Positions 1 through 8,193 of a stretch of DNA of 29,516 bases are shown piece by piece. Source of the stretch: CAZKUN01 sp964555935 (GTDB lineage Bacteria; Armatimonadota; Zipacnadia; Zipacnadales; VGFC01); NCBI GenBank assembly GCA_964555935.1, contig CAZKUN010000102.1:1-29516 (forward strand), in the 5' to 3' direction. The notes under the pieces are model-generated. The model saw nothing but the letters and a program-made list of their open reading frames with translations, searched no databases and was not told the DNA's origin. The translations under genes and the position numbers were made by a program. Numbering within the stretch: position 1 is the first letter of the stretch; every line of letters starts with the position of its first letter.

Positions 1-1
1 G

Positions 2-127
2 TTGCAGATCCTCACCATCGAAGGGTTGCTCGATCCGAACGGGCCGAAGCTCATGTTGCCGTTGTTTGCGACCGACGGCACTCTCAAGCGCGCGGAGCGG
101 CAGAGGAAGACGCGGAAGAAGAGGTAG
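2..127 (+). pseudogene. C-terminal tail of a gene entering from the left edge (possibly a Mod-type DNA methyltransferase)
   Basis: An open frame runs from the window edge to a TAG at 125-127 and gives 41 residues that include TIEGLLDPNGPKLMLP and end in a basic tail, RQRKTRKKR. No start is visible, so this is the 3' end of a gene lying outside the window. From memory, tails of the form QI(L/V)T(I/V)E-x-L followed by a Lys/Arg-rich end occur at the C-terminus of site-specific DNA methyltransferases. The identification is tentative because no catalytic motif is inside the window. A second, decayed copy of the same segment lies at 1437-1503, on the other side of the TPR gene. Whether the parent gene is intact cannot be judged here. 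Confidence 0.4.
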
Positions 128-360
128 CAGGGACGGATTCGACGGGGCGGGAGCCCCGTCGCTACGCGGGCGAAGGCGAGGGCGCAACGGGGCGGGCGAG
201 GGACGGCGTCGGGGTTGAAACCCCTCTTACATGTGTGAGTGCAGTGAGCGGCGTTGGGTGGTTGGTAGCGAGGTGAATCTGTCGCAGCTGAAGCAGCTCC
301 TACACGGAGGGCTCCACGGCGACAGCACGTGAGCGAGACGCTCACGCCACGACGGCGGGG
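128..360. repeat. Intergenic block of small palindromes
   Basis: No gene is seen between the tail at 127 and the TPR stop at 361. The stretch holds hairpins GACGGGGC/GCCCCGTC (141-148 with 153-160, followed by GCTACGCGGGCGAA), GGGGTT/AACCCC (211-224), CAGCTGAAGCAGCT (followed by CCTACACGG) and CGTGAGCG/CGCTCACG (328-335 with 339-346). They share the layout of the palindromes elsewhere in the window: short arms, a loop of 2-4 bases and in several cases a CTAC(G/A) tail. Confidence 0.6.
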
Positions 361-1329
361 CTAGGGATCGCCCTCATCGGGGAAGAGCTTCATCCACTCC
401 TCGTCGGGATCACGCAACGCAGCCTGACAGACTTGGCGGAAGTCAGAACGCGATCGCACAGCGTCCAGTTGGGCGGCCTTGGAGACAATGGCGAGGGCCT
501 CATCGTCCTTGCCCTGAAGCGACAGCGAGGTGCCCTTGTGGCGCATCGCGTCGAAGTCGTCGGGGTTCGCCGCCAGCGCCTTGTCGTACCACTCGATGGC
601 CGCGTCCTCGTCGCCCTTGTTCGACAGCGAGGTGCCCCTGTCGCGCATGGCGTCGGAGTTGTTGGGGTTCGCCGCCAGGGCCTTGTCGTACCACTCAATG
701 GCCGCGTCCTCGTCGCCCTTCTTCGACAGCGAGATACCCTTGTTACGCATGGCGGCGGAGTCGTCGGGATTCACCGCCAGCGCCTTGTCGTACCACTCGA
801 TAGCCGCGTCCTCGTCGCCCCTCTTCGACAGCGAGATACCTTCGTTACGCATGGCGTCGGAGTCATCTGGATTGGCCGCCAGCGCCTTGTCGAACCACTC
901 GAAGGCCGCGTTCAAGCCGCCCTTCTTCGACAGCGAGACGGCCTTGCTACGCATGGCGTCGGAGTCGTCGGGATTGGCCGCCAGCGCCTTGTCGAACCAC
1001 TCGATGGCCGCGTCCAAGTCGCCCTTGTGTGAGTGATGCACCCCCATGTTGCGGAGCAGGAAATAATCGGGGGCAAGCCCATGCTCGTCCACCCAGGCGA
1101 GGGCGGCACCCATCAGCTCGATCGCGCGTGCCGAATCCGAGTCCTGGTAGTTGGCCAGCTCAGCTTCGAAGAAGAGCCGGTAGTCCTCGTCGCCCGCCTC
1201 AACTGCGGCGGCGTGGGTGTCCTTCAGCAGCGCGAGCGCCTCGTCTCGGCGCCCGCCGACCGCAAGCTCGTCGGCCTTGCGGCTTGCCTCGCGGTACCCC
1301 TCGACGCGCTTCTCGCGGTCGGCAGCCAT
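361..1329 (-). CDS. Tetratricopeptide-repeat protein
   Basis: A 322-residue protein of about six consecutive 34-residue TPR units (residues about 90-290), each a variant of DAMRxKGxSLSKKGDEDAAIEWYDKALAANPDD. The N-terminal 85 residues are helical and less regular, and the protein ends in a short acidic tail. No signal peptide or membrane segment is visible, so a cytoplasmic protein-binding scaffold is likely; partners are unknown. The ATG at 1329 was preferred over an in-frame GTG at 1368 because GGGGAG lies 7 bases upstream of the ATG. The repeat units are also very similar as DNA (102-bp period), which suggests recent tandem expansion and makes unit number liable to assembly collapse. The gene stands alone, bounded by palindromes on both sides and by two copies of the same unrelated gene tail. 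Confidence 0.85.
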   Translation of the reverse strand: MAADREKRVEGYREASRKADELAVGGRRDEALALLKDTHAAAVEAGDEDYRLFFEAELANYQDSDSARAIELMGAALAWVDEHGLAPDYFLLRNMGVHHSHKGDLDAAIEWFDKALAANPDDSDAMRSKAVSLSKKGGLNAAFEWFDKALAANPDDSDAMRNEGISLSKRGDEDAAIEWYDKALAVNPDDSAAMRNKGISLSKKGDEDAAIEWYDKALAANPNNSDAMRDRGTSLSNKGDEDAAIEWYDKALAANPDDFDAMRHKGTSLSLQGKDDEALAIVSKAAQLDAVRSRSDFRQVCQAALRDPDEEWMKLFPDEGDP

Positions 1330-1436
1330 GGATGGTCTCCCCAGGTCATCGTCCTTCAACAGACGCACGGTGTTGCCAAATCGTACGGATCGTGACCGGT
1401 GAGCCTTCTCTGCGGGTTGCGCGAGGGCCTGCTGCG

Positions 1437-1503
1437 GCGAAGCTGCAGATTTTCACCATCGAAGGGTTGCTCGATTCGAACGGGCCGAAGTTGATGCTGC
1501 CGC
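1437..1503 (+). pseudogene. Decayed second copy of the 2-127 gene tail
   Basis: The frame reads AKLQIFTIEGLLDSNGPKLM and then LPR, nearly the same as the tail at 2-61 (TIEGLLDPNGPKLMLP). Similarity stops at about 1501, where a palindrome pair begins (1504-1567). Upstream of 1437 no match to a methyltransferase is evident. This is a fragment, not a gene: no start, and the conserved end is replaced by repeat sequence. Confidence 0.5.
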
Positions 1504-1567
1504 GGAAACTCAGACAACGAGTTTCCCTTGCAGAACGCAATGATGAGACAACGGCATTGCGTTCTGC
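1504..1567. repeat. Two adjacent hairpin elements
   Basis: The first hairpin is GGAAACTC (1504-1511) with GAGTTTCC (1519-1526). The second is GCAGAACGCAATG (1530-1542) with CATTGCGTTCTGC (1555-1567), a perfect 13-bp stem with a 12-base loop. It is followed by CGCTCCTACGAGG, a tail also seen near 296 and 6328. The rest of the 1330-1778 intergenic stretch holds the pseudogene fragment and an oligo-T/oligo-A hairpin near 1708-1727; no other gene is seen. Confidence 0.7.
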
Positions 1568-1751
1568 CGCTCCTACGAGGGGTTGGGCGCGCGGAGCGGA
1601 TCGGCCATTGGCGAGAGGGTGAGTGGAACCGGCAATTGACCGGAAATCCGAGAATCGCCTTTCCCAGATCCCCCCACTGCTAGCGTTTTCGTCCCCCCTT
1701 TTGCGTTTTTTCCTCGAAAAAGGGCCCCGCAACTCTCCTCTTTTCGCGACC

Positions 1752-1775
1752 CGGAAGGCTCCGTCTGGGTCTAAT
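1752..1775 (-). terminator. Weak stem-loop just past the stop of the large secreted protein
   Basis: Reading the minus strand, GACCC and GGGTC arms with an inner GGA/TCC pairing lie within 30 bases of the TAG at 1779-1781. There is no U-run directly after the stem, so an intrinsic terminator is only a possibility. Confidence 0.2.
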
Positions 1776-1778
1776 AGC

Positions 1779-4700
1779 CTATCCCGCCACGTGCGCGACC
1801 CGGCCGGTCGCATCAGCCACAACCACGCCCGAGCCAATCCTGACCGACTGCCAGGCAGGCTCTCCCAGCAGTCGGTAGGCGCCCCCAACCCGCCCGTCCT
1901 TCCCGACCCAATACACGCCATTATCGCCGCACGCGACGAATAAGCCATCACCGCGGGCCTGCACCGTGATGACCTCATGGGGCATCTGGGTGGCCCACAG
2001 TTGCCGGCCGGTGAGGTCGAAAGCGCAGAGCCAACCAGATCGCGAGCCCACAACAACCTCGCCGTCGACAGAGGCCAGGCAATCCGCCGAATCCCCCAAC
2101 GTATGCGTCCACTTCCGCTCGCCCGAAACCGCGTCGTAGAGCGCGATTTCGTTATAGGCGCCGCTCCGGCCGACGACCGCCTCCTGGCTCCCGTCGCCGT
2201 TGAGGTCGGCCACCATCAGGCTTGGGGCAGCCGTCATGTCCCAGCCCCCTCGGTCATTGGTCAGCGCGTTCGAGGCGGTGATGGCACCATCGGGCTGGAG
2301 CCGCCACGTGGTGCTCTGGCTGGAGTTCCGGCTGTTCTGCGAGAGGACGGTCTTCGACCCATCACCCATCTCGACGACCGCCAGCCGGTCGGGAGTTCCC
2401 CAGTCGATGCGGGTCAGCCATCTCCGCTGCCCCTCCTCGTCGAGGGTCTCTATGCATCCGCCGCCGGTCCCGCAGATGATCTCGGTCAGGCCATCACCGT
2501 CGATGTCATGGGCGAGGATGGTCTGTACCTTGGCCTTGAGGTCAGTGGTCCACCAACTGTAGTGTCCGGGCGCGAGCGCGCACCTGTATCGCCAGATCTC
2601 CTCGCCGCTCTCGGCCACTGCGTAGACGTGCTCGTCGTCCGAGCCGACAAGCACGGCGGCCTTCCCGCCGAGGGCCGCCGTATCGAGAGCCCGCACCGCA
2701 TCCTGGGCCTGAAACCGCCACTTCACCTGGCCCTCGCCGGTCAGGCCAACGACTCGTCCGTCGGCCAACCCAACCACCACGTCCGTAGCGGCTCCACCCG
2801 GCGCGAGCGCCGTCACCTCCGCACCCAGATCGACCTGCCACGTGGCCGCCAACGGCTCGGACGGTCGCGCGGCATCCATAGCCGGCGGGCGCGATGTCGC
2901 GCCGTCGGCCTCGGTGCGGATGCGCTTGGCGAGCGCCTGCCGGCGCTTCCGCGGAGTCGGTGCCATGCTCATCTCATGGACTCCCGCGTCGAGGGCTGTC
3001 GTCTCGTCGTTCACGGAGACCTCGACAGGGATGGACGCTTCGACGGTGACCGCGCCGTCGGTGAGGCTAAGCTCCATGTTGCAGGGCGCCGAACTGAGGA
3101 CACGCTGCCCGAGCACCTCGACTTCGATGCCGTTGACAATCGCTATTGAGTCAGAGGATGCGACGAAGGCCTCGGCCCGGATGCGCAGGCCCGGTCGCTC
3201 GAATGGACCGCCTCCGACGCCAACATAGGCGGTCTCGTCACCAGTGAGCGCCGAGACGCCATCGCCCAACGAGACGAGCCCGTACTCAGCTTCGGTCCGA
3301 TCGCCTCCGACATAGACCAAGTTCGTGAACAACTGCTCGTCACCGGCCCGCATATCGCGCTGGACGAGTTGCCTGACGCGATTCACCCAATCGCCGGCCC
3401 AGTACCGCTCCCATCGGTCTGTCTCGGGTGGGCCGAATATGCCCATGCGCTGCTTGCTGAATCGCACGGGCAGGCGCTCCGCGTTCCTGACATTGAGCAC
3501 ATCCCTGGGCGCGCCGGTATCCGCCACATCTCCGACAGAGGCGGCATAGTCGCTCCCTCGGATCTCCGGGTCGCCGGTGGTCCGCCATTGACATTCCAGC
3601 GAATACTCGCCGTCATCGGTGACCTTCAGGCGGTCCAGAACAACGAACCACTTCCCCTTGCGCCAGAGAATGTGGCGGTCCCATTCGGAGAAGTAGTAGT
3701 CTTCGGCCCGGCTGTGGCTGTAACCGAAGCTTGGGAGATCGGCCGTCGCCTCAAGCGACGCCACGAGCCCGGCGGTCCCGCCGAAGCCATCCCTGCATAC
3801 CGTCACGACGTTGTGGTTGGTGGCGTTCTGGCCGCCGATCCCGCTGACCAAGAAGATGCGCCCATTCTGGGTGAATGAGGCGATGCTGTTGACGTCCGGG
3901 TAGGGCTTGCCCGGCGGGCCGCCGTGAAGGCCGTCGAGTAACAGGTACTGGTCGTCAACGCCGAAGCCCTCGCGCATGGTCAGCTTGTCGAAGCTCTTCT
4001 CAATGGGCACCGCCTGGCCCCGCGCCTCGTGCTCCCACTCGGTCAGAGGCAATCGGTAGACGCCGATCATCTTCTCCATCGGCTCGGGCTGAATGCCCGT
4101 CGCCCAGGTCTGGCCGGGAGTGAACTCCATGGTGATGGTCGAGTGCCCGCTGGCCCTCTCCGCGCGTTCACGCAAGTGGGCCGTCGCGAGGAAGCCCCCG
4201 TCGCCGAGCAACGCCGCGCACTTCTGCAGCGTGTATGTGGGGTAGCTGTTGTGCTCGCTCTGGCCGGTGTCGGGCATGTAACCCGTATTGTCGCAGTGCA
4301 TCAAGGCGAGTTCGCCGTAGGCCCTCAGGGCGCCGCTGTCAATGAATCTCTGGTCGCCAAGCAGGAGGGCGGGGATGATGGCGCACTCGAGGTACGAGTA
4401 GATCCCGCGACCACCGAGGTCGCTGTCTCCCTTGCCTGTCGTCATCTGTCGGTCAAAGTACTTCCGCACTGCCGCGAGGTTCCGCTCCCATTCCTCAGAG
4501 GGCCAGTGCTTGCCGAAGTACCGGCTCTCGATGAGGGTGCAGATGGCCTGCATCGAGGCGTGGCGATCGAGGAGGTGAGGCCGCTCGGAGTAGCTCAGGA
4601 GCCTCCCGATGCCACCGGATCCATCCGGTCCCTGGGCGTGCTCGAGGAGCTTCTGGGTGATGGCCTCGCGGTCGGCATCCGAGAAGACCGGACTCTCCTC

Positions 4701-5960
4701 GATCAGGTCCCAGACGATGCCGTTCATGTGGGCCGTATAGTGGTCGGCGTGGATCAGCTCGTTGCCGCCAAGCGCCCGCTCGCGGAACTGCTTTGCCACT
4801 TCCTCATCGCCGCCGTAGTGATACGTCAGCCCCAGCCGGCTGAGTTCGGTGTAGCCCATCTGTGGGGCGGCGTCGGGTCGGAAGATGCGCAGGTTCGGGT
4901 GGACCCACTCACCGTCGACAGGCATCTCGTGCCCCTCGCCCAGGCGGATGTCCATGAGTCGCCCTACCGTCAGCGGATCGCCCGCCTCCAGCCTGTCGCA
5001 GAACGCGTCAGCCGCCGTCGCCACGCCGTCGTCATCGCTCCCTCCCAGGAGAATGACGTTCCTGCCGGTGCCATACGGGTTATGCAGCGTGCGCGCGACA
5101 TGGCCGCCGGGCCCTGGATACCAGAGGTCCAGCAGCGCGTGCCACTCCCAGTAGAGCCGCTCGACGAAACTGCTGGTGACGAGGTTGCCCAAGACGATGG
5201 CGTTGCTCTCGGCCAACACGCCCTCGGCGCTCACTTCCCCCGCGTCCACCACGGCCAGACTCACGCCGCTGAGCGCGTGGACCGCGGCCCGGACTCGCTC
5301 CGCGATCCCCGCGTAAGCCGGCCGTCGCGTGCTGGTGACGATGGTCGCCCGCGGCTCGCCGCCCTCGACCAATGCAGTGTCGATGTGGTAGTCCCGGCGG
5401 GGCAGCTTACTGGCCTCCATGTACTCCTCCATACTGACTGATTCCACCCGCGCGTCATCGTACCACAGCCGTCCCTCGCCCTTCAGGTAGAGCAGCACAC
5501 GCCAACCATCCGAGGTCCGCAGGCGGAAGAACGCCTCAAAGGTCCGCCACTCATCGGAGTCGGCTGACGGATCGAGGCGATAGCTCTGGCCGCCCGTCAT
5601 GTTCTGGTCGTGATGCACCAACCCAAAGCCCTCACCAGGCTCAGCCTCCAGCCGGTACTTTACGGATAGCCGATAGTAACCGCGATCCAGCGCCACGCTC
5701 TGCTCGAGGACGGCTCGAGGGTCGGATTCGTCGTAGGCGAGTGATGAGTCGAACCGCGCGGAACCGGCGCCCTCCAGGCGTGCATTGGCGTCGGGTCCGG
5801 CGGATGCGTGGTTAGAGCGCGTGTACGTGTTGCCGGGCAGGCTCCTCAGGCAGCCGAACCGCCACGCGTCCAGGCCAGCCTCGAAGCCGCCGTTGGTCAG
5901 GAGGTTCTCAGCGGGCTGCGCCATAGCGGCGCCGGCACACAGAATCAGCAAGCATCCCAT
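1779..5960 (-). CDS. Secreted heparinase II/III-like lyase fused to a C-terminal beta-propeller
   Basis: A protein of 1393 residues. A short signal peptide (residues 1-14, hydrophobic LLILCAGAAMA, probable cleavage before Gln15) leads into a carbohydrate-binding-like sandwich (about 18-175, opening with NLLTNGGFEAG). The middle (about 330-860) is an alpha/alpha-toroid plus beta-sandwich layout resembling heparinase II/III and alginate-lyase-like polysaccharide lyases. The last 330 residues are repeated blades, some with calcium-type loops DIDGDGL (near 1150) and DLNGDGS (near 1251), as in FG-GAP or PQQ-like propellers. A role in outer polysaccharide degradation or binding is likely, but the substrate is unknown. 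The signal peptide lacks the usual basic N-region, and an in-frame TGA seven codons upstream rules out a longer start. The neighbouring DUF3604, GH172 and BSP-type genes fit a glycan-degrading lifestyle. Confidence 0.75.
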   Translation of the reverse strand: MGCLLILCAGAAMAQPAENLLTNGGFEAGLDAWRFGCLRSLPGNTYTRSNHASAGPDANARLEGAGSARFDSSLAYDESDPRAVLEQSVALDRGYYRLSVKYRLEAEPGEGFGLVHHDQNMTGGQSYRLDPSADSDEWRTFEAFFRLRTSDGWRVLLYLKGEGRLWYDDARVESVSMEEYMEASKLPRRDYHIDTALVEGGEPRATIVTSTRRPAYAGIAERVRAAVHALSGVSLAVVDAGEVSAEGVLAESNAIVLGNLVTSSFVERLYWEWHALLDLWYPGPGGHVARTLHNPYGTGRNVILLGGSDDDGVATAADAFCDRLEAGDPLTVGRLMDIRLGEGHEMPVDGEWVHPNLRIFRPDAAPQMGYTELSRLGLTYHYGGDEEVAKQFRERALGGNELIHADHYTAHMNGIVWDLIEESPVFSDADREAITQKLLEHAQGPDGSGGIGRLLSYSERPHLLDRHASMQAICTLIESRYFGKHWPSEEWERNLAAVRKYFDRQMTTGKGDSDLGGRGIYSYLECAIIPALLLGDQRFIDSGALRAYGELALMHCDNTGYMPDTGQSEHNSYPTYTLQKCAALLGDGGFLATAHLRERAERASGHSTITMEFTPGQTWATGIQPEPMEKMIGVYRLPLTEWEHEARGQAVPIEKSFDKLTMREGFGVDDQYLLLDGLHGGPPGKPYPDVNSIASFTQNGRIFLVSGIGGQNATNHNVVTVCRDGFGGTAGLVASLEATADLPSFGYSHSRAEDYYFSEWDRHILWRKGKWFVVLDRLKVTDDGEYSLECQWRTTGDPEIRGSDYAASVGDVADTGAPRDVLNVRNAERLPVRFSKQRMGIFGPPETDRWERYWAGDWVNRVRQLVQRDMRAGDEQLFTNLVYVGGDRTEAEYGLVSLGDGVSALTGDETAYVGVGGGPFERPGLRIRAEAFVASSDSIAIVNGIEVEVLGQRVLSSAPCNMELSLTDGAVTVEASIPVEVSVNDETTALDAGVHEMSMAPTPRKRRQALAKRIRTEADGATSRPPAMDAARPSEPLAATWQVDLGAEVTALAPGGAATDVVVGLADGRVVGLTGEGQVKWRFQAQDAVRALDTAALGGKAAVLVGSDDEHVYAVAESGEEIWRYRCALAPGHYSWWTTDLKAKVQTILAHDIDGDGLTEIICGTGGGCIETLDEEGQRRWLTRIDWGTPDRLAVVEMGDGSKTVLSQNSRNSSQSTTWRLQPDGAITASNALTNDRGGWDMTAAPSLMVADLNGDGSQEAVVGRSGAYNEIALYDAVSGERKWTHTLGDSADCLASVDGEVVVGSRSGWLCAFDLTGRQLWATQMPHEVITVQARGDGLFVACGDNGVYWVGKDGRVGGAYRLLGEPAWQSVRIGSGVVVADATGRVAHVAG

Positions 5961-6406
5961 GCGGTCACGTTCCAGTCATCCAGCCGGGATTCACCATGGC
6001 AGGCCGCCCCGCTCGCCGGCGGAAACGTCAGTGGTTCAGAGCCGCACTACGCCACTTGCGTGTGAGAAACCTGCGTATTAGACGTAAGCGCCTCCGGGCG
6101 ACCCACGGACGACGGCGGACAGCGACAGGCGTGGAAACTTGGAAACTCATACCCCGAGTTTCCCTGGGAGCCGCAGGCACGGTAAGGTGACAGGCGTGGA
6201 AACTCGCGGAGTTTCCCTGCGCCTGTCCTACGACGGCGACAGTGACAGGCGAGGACGCCCGTCCTACGACGGTGACAGCGGACGGCATCGTGGGAAGTCG
6301 GACGTCGAGTTTCTCTGCTGAAGCCGCTCCTACAAGGGGGCGGGAGTCAGGCCACGGGGCGGATGGGGCCGAAGTGGGAGGTTGGCCTACGGTGCGGCTA
6401 ACGATG
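5961..6406. repeat. Intergenic repeat cluster (nested palindromes)
   Basis: No gene is seen in these 446 bases. The centre holds a decayed element (GACAGGCG at 6124-6131, then GGAAACTC 6141-6148 with GAGTTTCC 6156-6163, right outer arm lost), a complete nested element at 6189-6227 and a simple element at 6244-6263 with one changed base in its right arm. The phrase CCTACGACGG follows the latter two. A half copy (GAGTTTCT) and a GCCGCTCCTACAAGGGG tail lie near 6308-6342. The promoter of the minus-strand gene starting at 5960 should lie in 5961-6100, but no convincing box was found. Confidence 0.7.
6189..6227. repeat. Hairpin nested in a hairpin (copy 1)
   Basis: Outer arms GACAGGCG (6189-6196) and CGCCTGTC (6220-6227) enclose inner arms GGAAACTC (6198-6205) and GAGTTTCC (6209-6216) around a 3-base loop. 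The element is followed by CTACGACGGCGAC. Very similar copies lie at 7832-7870 and 26107-26146. Confidence 0.85.
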
Positions 6407-7813
6407 TTAGAGCCAGATCGGGCTTGACCACGCCATGTGCCCGTCGGTCTGGGTCACGCGCACGTGGAAGTACTGGCTCAAACCGGGCTGGGCGTTGCGC
6501 GCCCATTCGTATGTCATCGACGTGCCGCACCCGGGCACGCGCTCAACCGTGAGCCCGTCGCGCACGAGTTCGAGGTGGGCGATGTCAGTCGTGCCCTCGA
6601 CCGTCGCGACAAACTTCGCAGCGCCTCCCGGCCATTTCTTGATGATGCTCCCCATGGGCGCGGACCCGACCGAGAAGTTGAGGATGATGCGGGCGCCGGT
6701 GGTGGCATACGTGCGGCGGACGCGCATCGCCTGCCAGATGCTCTCGCGAGTGAACTCGCGCGCGTAGACCGCCTGCAGCCCGCTTCGGTAGATGCCATCC
6801 CACCGATTGCGCTCCTTCTCCGAACCAGGCACGTGAGCATAGCCGCGACCAGGGCACCCGTCGTGCGTGTCGCCGCCACCCGTGAAGCCGAGCAAGTATC
6901 CCCGCTCCAGAGCGTCGACGACGTGCCGACCAGGTGTCTCTCCCCCACCGTGGCGGATCGGGTACGGGTTGTGGGGCCCAGCGGGGCACTCAGAACTCCC
7001 CCACGCCGAGTAGATCTCGACGAGACGCTCGAACTCCTCGTTGTGATGATCCCAGTCCGTCCACCAGCCGCGCGTGGTGGCGGGATGATGCGGGATGGCC
7101 ATGGCCGCGCGACCCTTCAGACAGGCCCATAGCTTGTCTGGGGTGTCGGATCTCGCGTCGGCGCACGAGAAGAACGGCTCGTCATCGCCGAGGTAGTAGA
7201 CATTCTTGTGGCCGAAGGCGAGGCCGTTTGACTGGGCCTCCATGCTCGACCACTCGTAGCCGAGAAAGCTGACGAACTCGCCGGGCCGATTGTAGTAGCG
7301 CGCCGCGCTCTGGGCCTTGGGCCAAATGCAAGAGAGATCGCGCGGCTGTCCGGGCAACTGGTCGTGATCGGTGAGAGCGCAGAAGTCGAGTCCTACGGTG
7401 TCCTTGGCGAACTGGTAGTAGCCATCGATCGTGCCCTGGCCGCACGCGTACTCGCCGGAGTGGCCGTGGATGTCGCCCCAGTAGAGTTGGTACTTCGGTT
7501 CCTCCAGCTCGACCATGATCGGCGCGCTCTGTCCGCTCAGACCCGTCTTCACATCGTCGACAGTAACGCGGTGGAGACCCTCGCAGTGAAAGATGACACC
7601 GTCAAAGCGCCGACGGCCGCGCTCGATGGTGAAGAACTCCCACGGCTGAGGGAGCGCGGCGATTGGGTCAGTGCTAGCGAAACGCACTTCACCGGCGAAT
7701 GATGGGATCGTGCGCCCGGCGGCGTCGACGGCCTCGACCAACACCCATGTTGGCTGGCCGAGGACGGCACTGCTGGGTACGGTCACGTTGAGGTGTGGGG
7801 TGGTTGGTTGCAT
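6407..7813 (-). CDS. DUF3604 family PHP-like metal-dependent protein
   Basis: A protein of 468 residues. After an N-terminal Ig-like beta domain (about 1-105) comes YWGDIHGHSGE (residues 111-121) with an HxH pair, TDHD at 148-151, an IPHHP motif near 240 and GGGDTHDG near 315. These are the expected metal ligands of a PHP-like TIM-barrel and match the DUF3604 family, which often sits near sulfatases and glycan-degradation genes; its reaction is not established. A final beta domain ends in WSSPIWL. No signal peptide is evident from the ATG at 7813, and no clear ribosome-binding site precedes it: the palindrome at 7832 begins only 18 bases upstream. A start inside the repeat is unlikely. Flanked on both sides by palindromes, so probably transcribed alone. 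Confidence 0.8.
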   Translation of the reverse strand: MQPTTPHLNVTVPSSAVLGQPTWVLVEAVDAAGRTIPSFAGEVRFASTDPIAALPQPWEFFTIERGRRRFDGVIFHCEGLHRVTVDDVKTGLSGQSAPIMVELEEPKYQLYWGDIHGHSGEYACGQGTIDGYYQFAKDTVGLDFCALTDHDQLPGQPRDLSCIWPKAQSAARYYNRPGEFVSFLGYEWSSMEAQSNGLAFGHKNVYYLGDDEPFFSCADARSDTPDKLWACLKGRAAMAIPHHPATTRGWWTDWDHHNEEFERLVEIYSAWGSSECPAGPHNPYPIRHGGGETPGRHVVDALERGYLLGFTGGGDTHDGCPGRGYAHVPGSEKERNRWDGIYRSGLQAVYAREFTRESIWQAMRVRRTYATTGARIILNFSVGSAPMGSIIKKWPGGAAKFVATVEGTTDIAHLELVRDGLTVERVPGCGTSMTYEWARNAQPGLSQYFHVRVTQTDGHMAWSSPIWL

Positions 7814-7831
7814 GGGTGCTTGGCGGACGGC

Positions 7832-7870
7832 GACAGGCGCGGAAACTCGGTGAGTTTCCCTACGCCTGTC
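7832..7870. repeat. Hairpin nested in a hairpin (copy 2)
   Basis: Outer arms GACAGGCG (7832-7839) and CGCCTGTC (7863-7870), inner arms GGAAACTC (7841-7848) and GAGTTTCC (7852-7859). It is followed by CTACGACGAC and lies immediately upstream of the DUF3604 gene. Confidence 0.85.
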
Positions 7871-7889
7871 CTACGACGACTCGGACGGC

Positions 7890-7949
7890 GACAGGCGGGG
7901 ACGCCTGTCCTACGACGACTCAGGACGACCGCAGGCAAGAATGCCTGCG
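7890..7949. repeat. Two simple palindromes in the same gap
   Basis: GACAGGCG (7890-7897) with CGCCTGTC (7902-7909), loop of four bases, then CTACGACGAC; this is the outer hairpin without the inner one. A second hairpin with different arms, CGCAGGCA/TGCCTGCG, spans 7930-7949 and is followed by CCACGGG. Confidence 0.8.
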
Positions 7950-7964
7950 CCACGGGAGAGGTCG

Positions 7965-8186
7965 CTAGCGGCCCTGGAGGGCGAAGACGGCCGTCATGAT
8001 CGTCATCAGCGTGGCGATGGCGAGAATGGCGAGCGGCTGGGCCGGCTTTAGCCATGGTTCGCCGGTGGCAGAGCGCTGAGCCATGGTGCGGTCATGGACG
8101 ATGGCTGCGATGAGCGCGAACAGGCAGGCAAATGCCGCGATGATGGCCGTGATCTGGGTTTGAGAAAGGGGAGCCGAGTCGGGCAT
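7965..8186 (-). CDS. Small two-helix membrane protein
   Basis: A 73-residue protein with two hydrophobic helices (about 11-30 and 49-69) joined by a loop containing HDRTMAQRSATGEPW. The ATG at 8186 begins seven bases after the TAG of the upstream histidine kinase, which argues for co-transcription and translational coupling; no strong Shine-Dalgarno sequence of its own is visible. Longer in-frame starts would run antiparallel in reading frame through the kinase gene and were not chosen. I do not recognise a family. The position suggests a membrane partner of the kinase, but that is inference. The downstream side ends in the palindrome group at 7832-7949. Confidence 0.6.
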   Translation of the reverse strand: MPDSAPLSQTQITAIIAAFACLFALIAAIVHDRTMAQRSATGEPWLKPAQPLAILAIATLMTIMTAVFALQGR

Positions 8187-8193
8187 CAGGGGG

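Noticed and set aside
4029..5441. Long plus-strand open frame of 470 codons opposite the large secreted protein
   Set aside because: It lies wholly antisense to the lyase/propeller gene, has no recognisable domain and is the usual by-product of high-GC codon bias.
6124..6263. CRISPR array
   Set aside because: Repeats are palindromes of different kinds with irregular spacing and no unique spacers of constant length; no cas genes are present.
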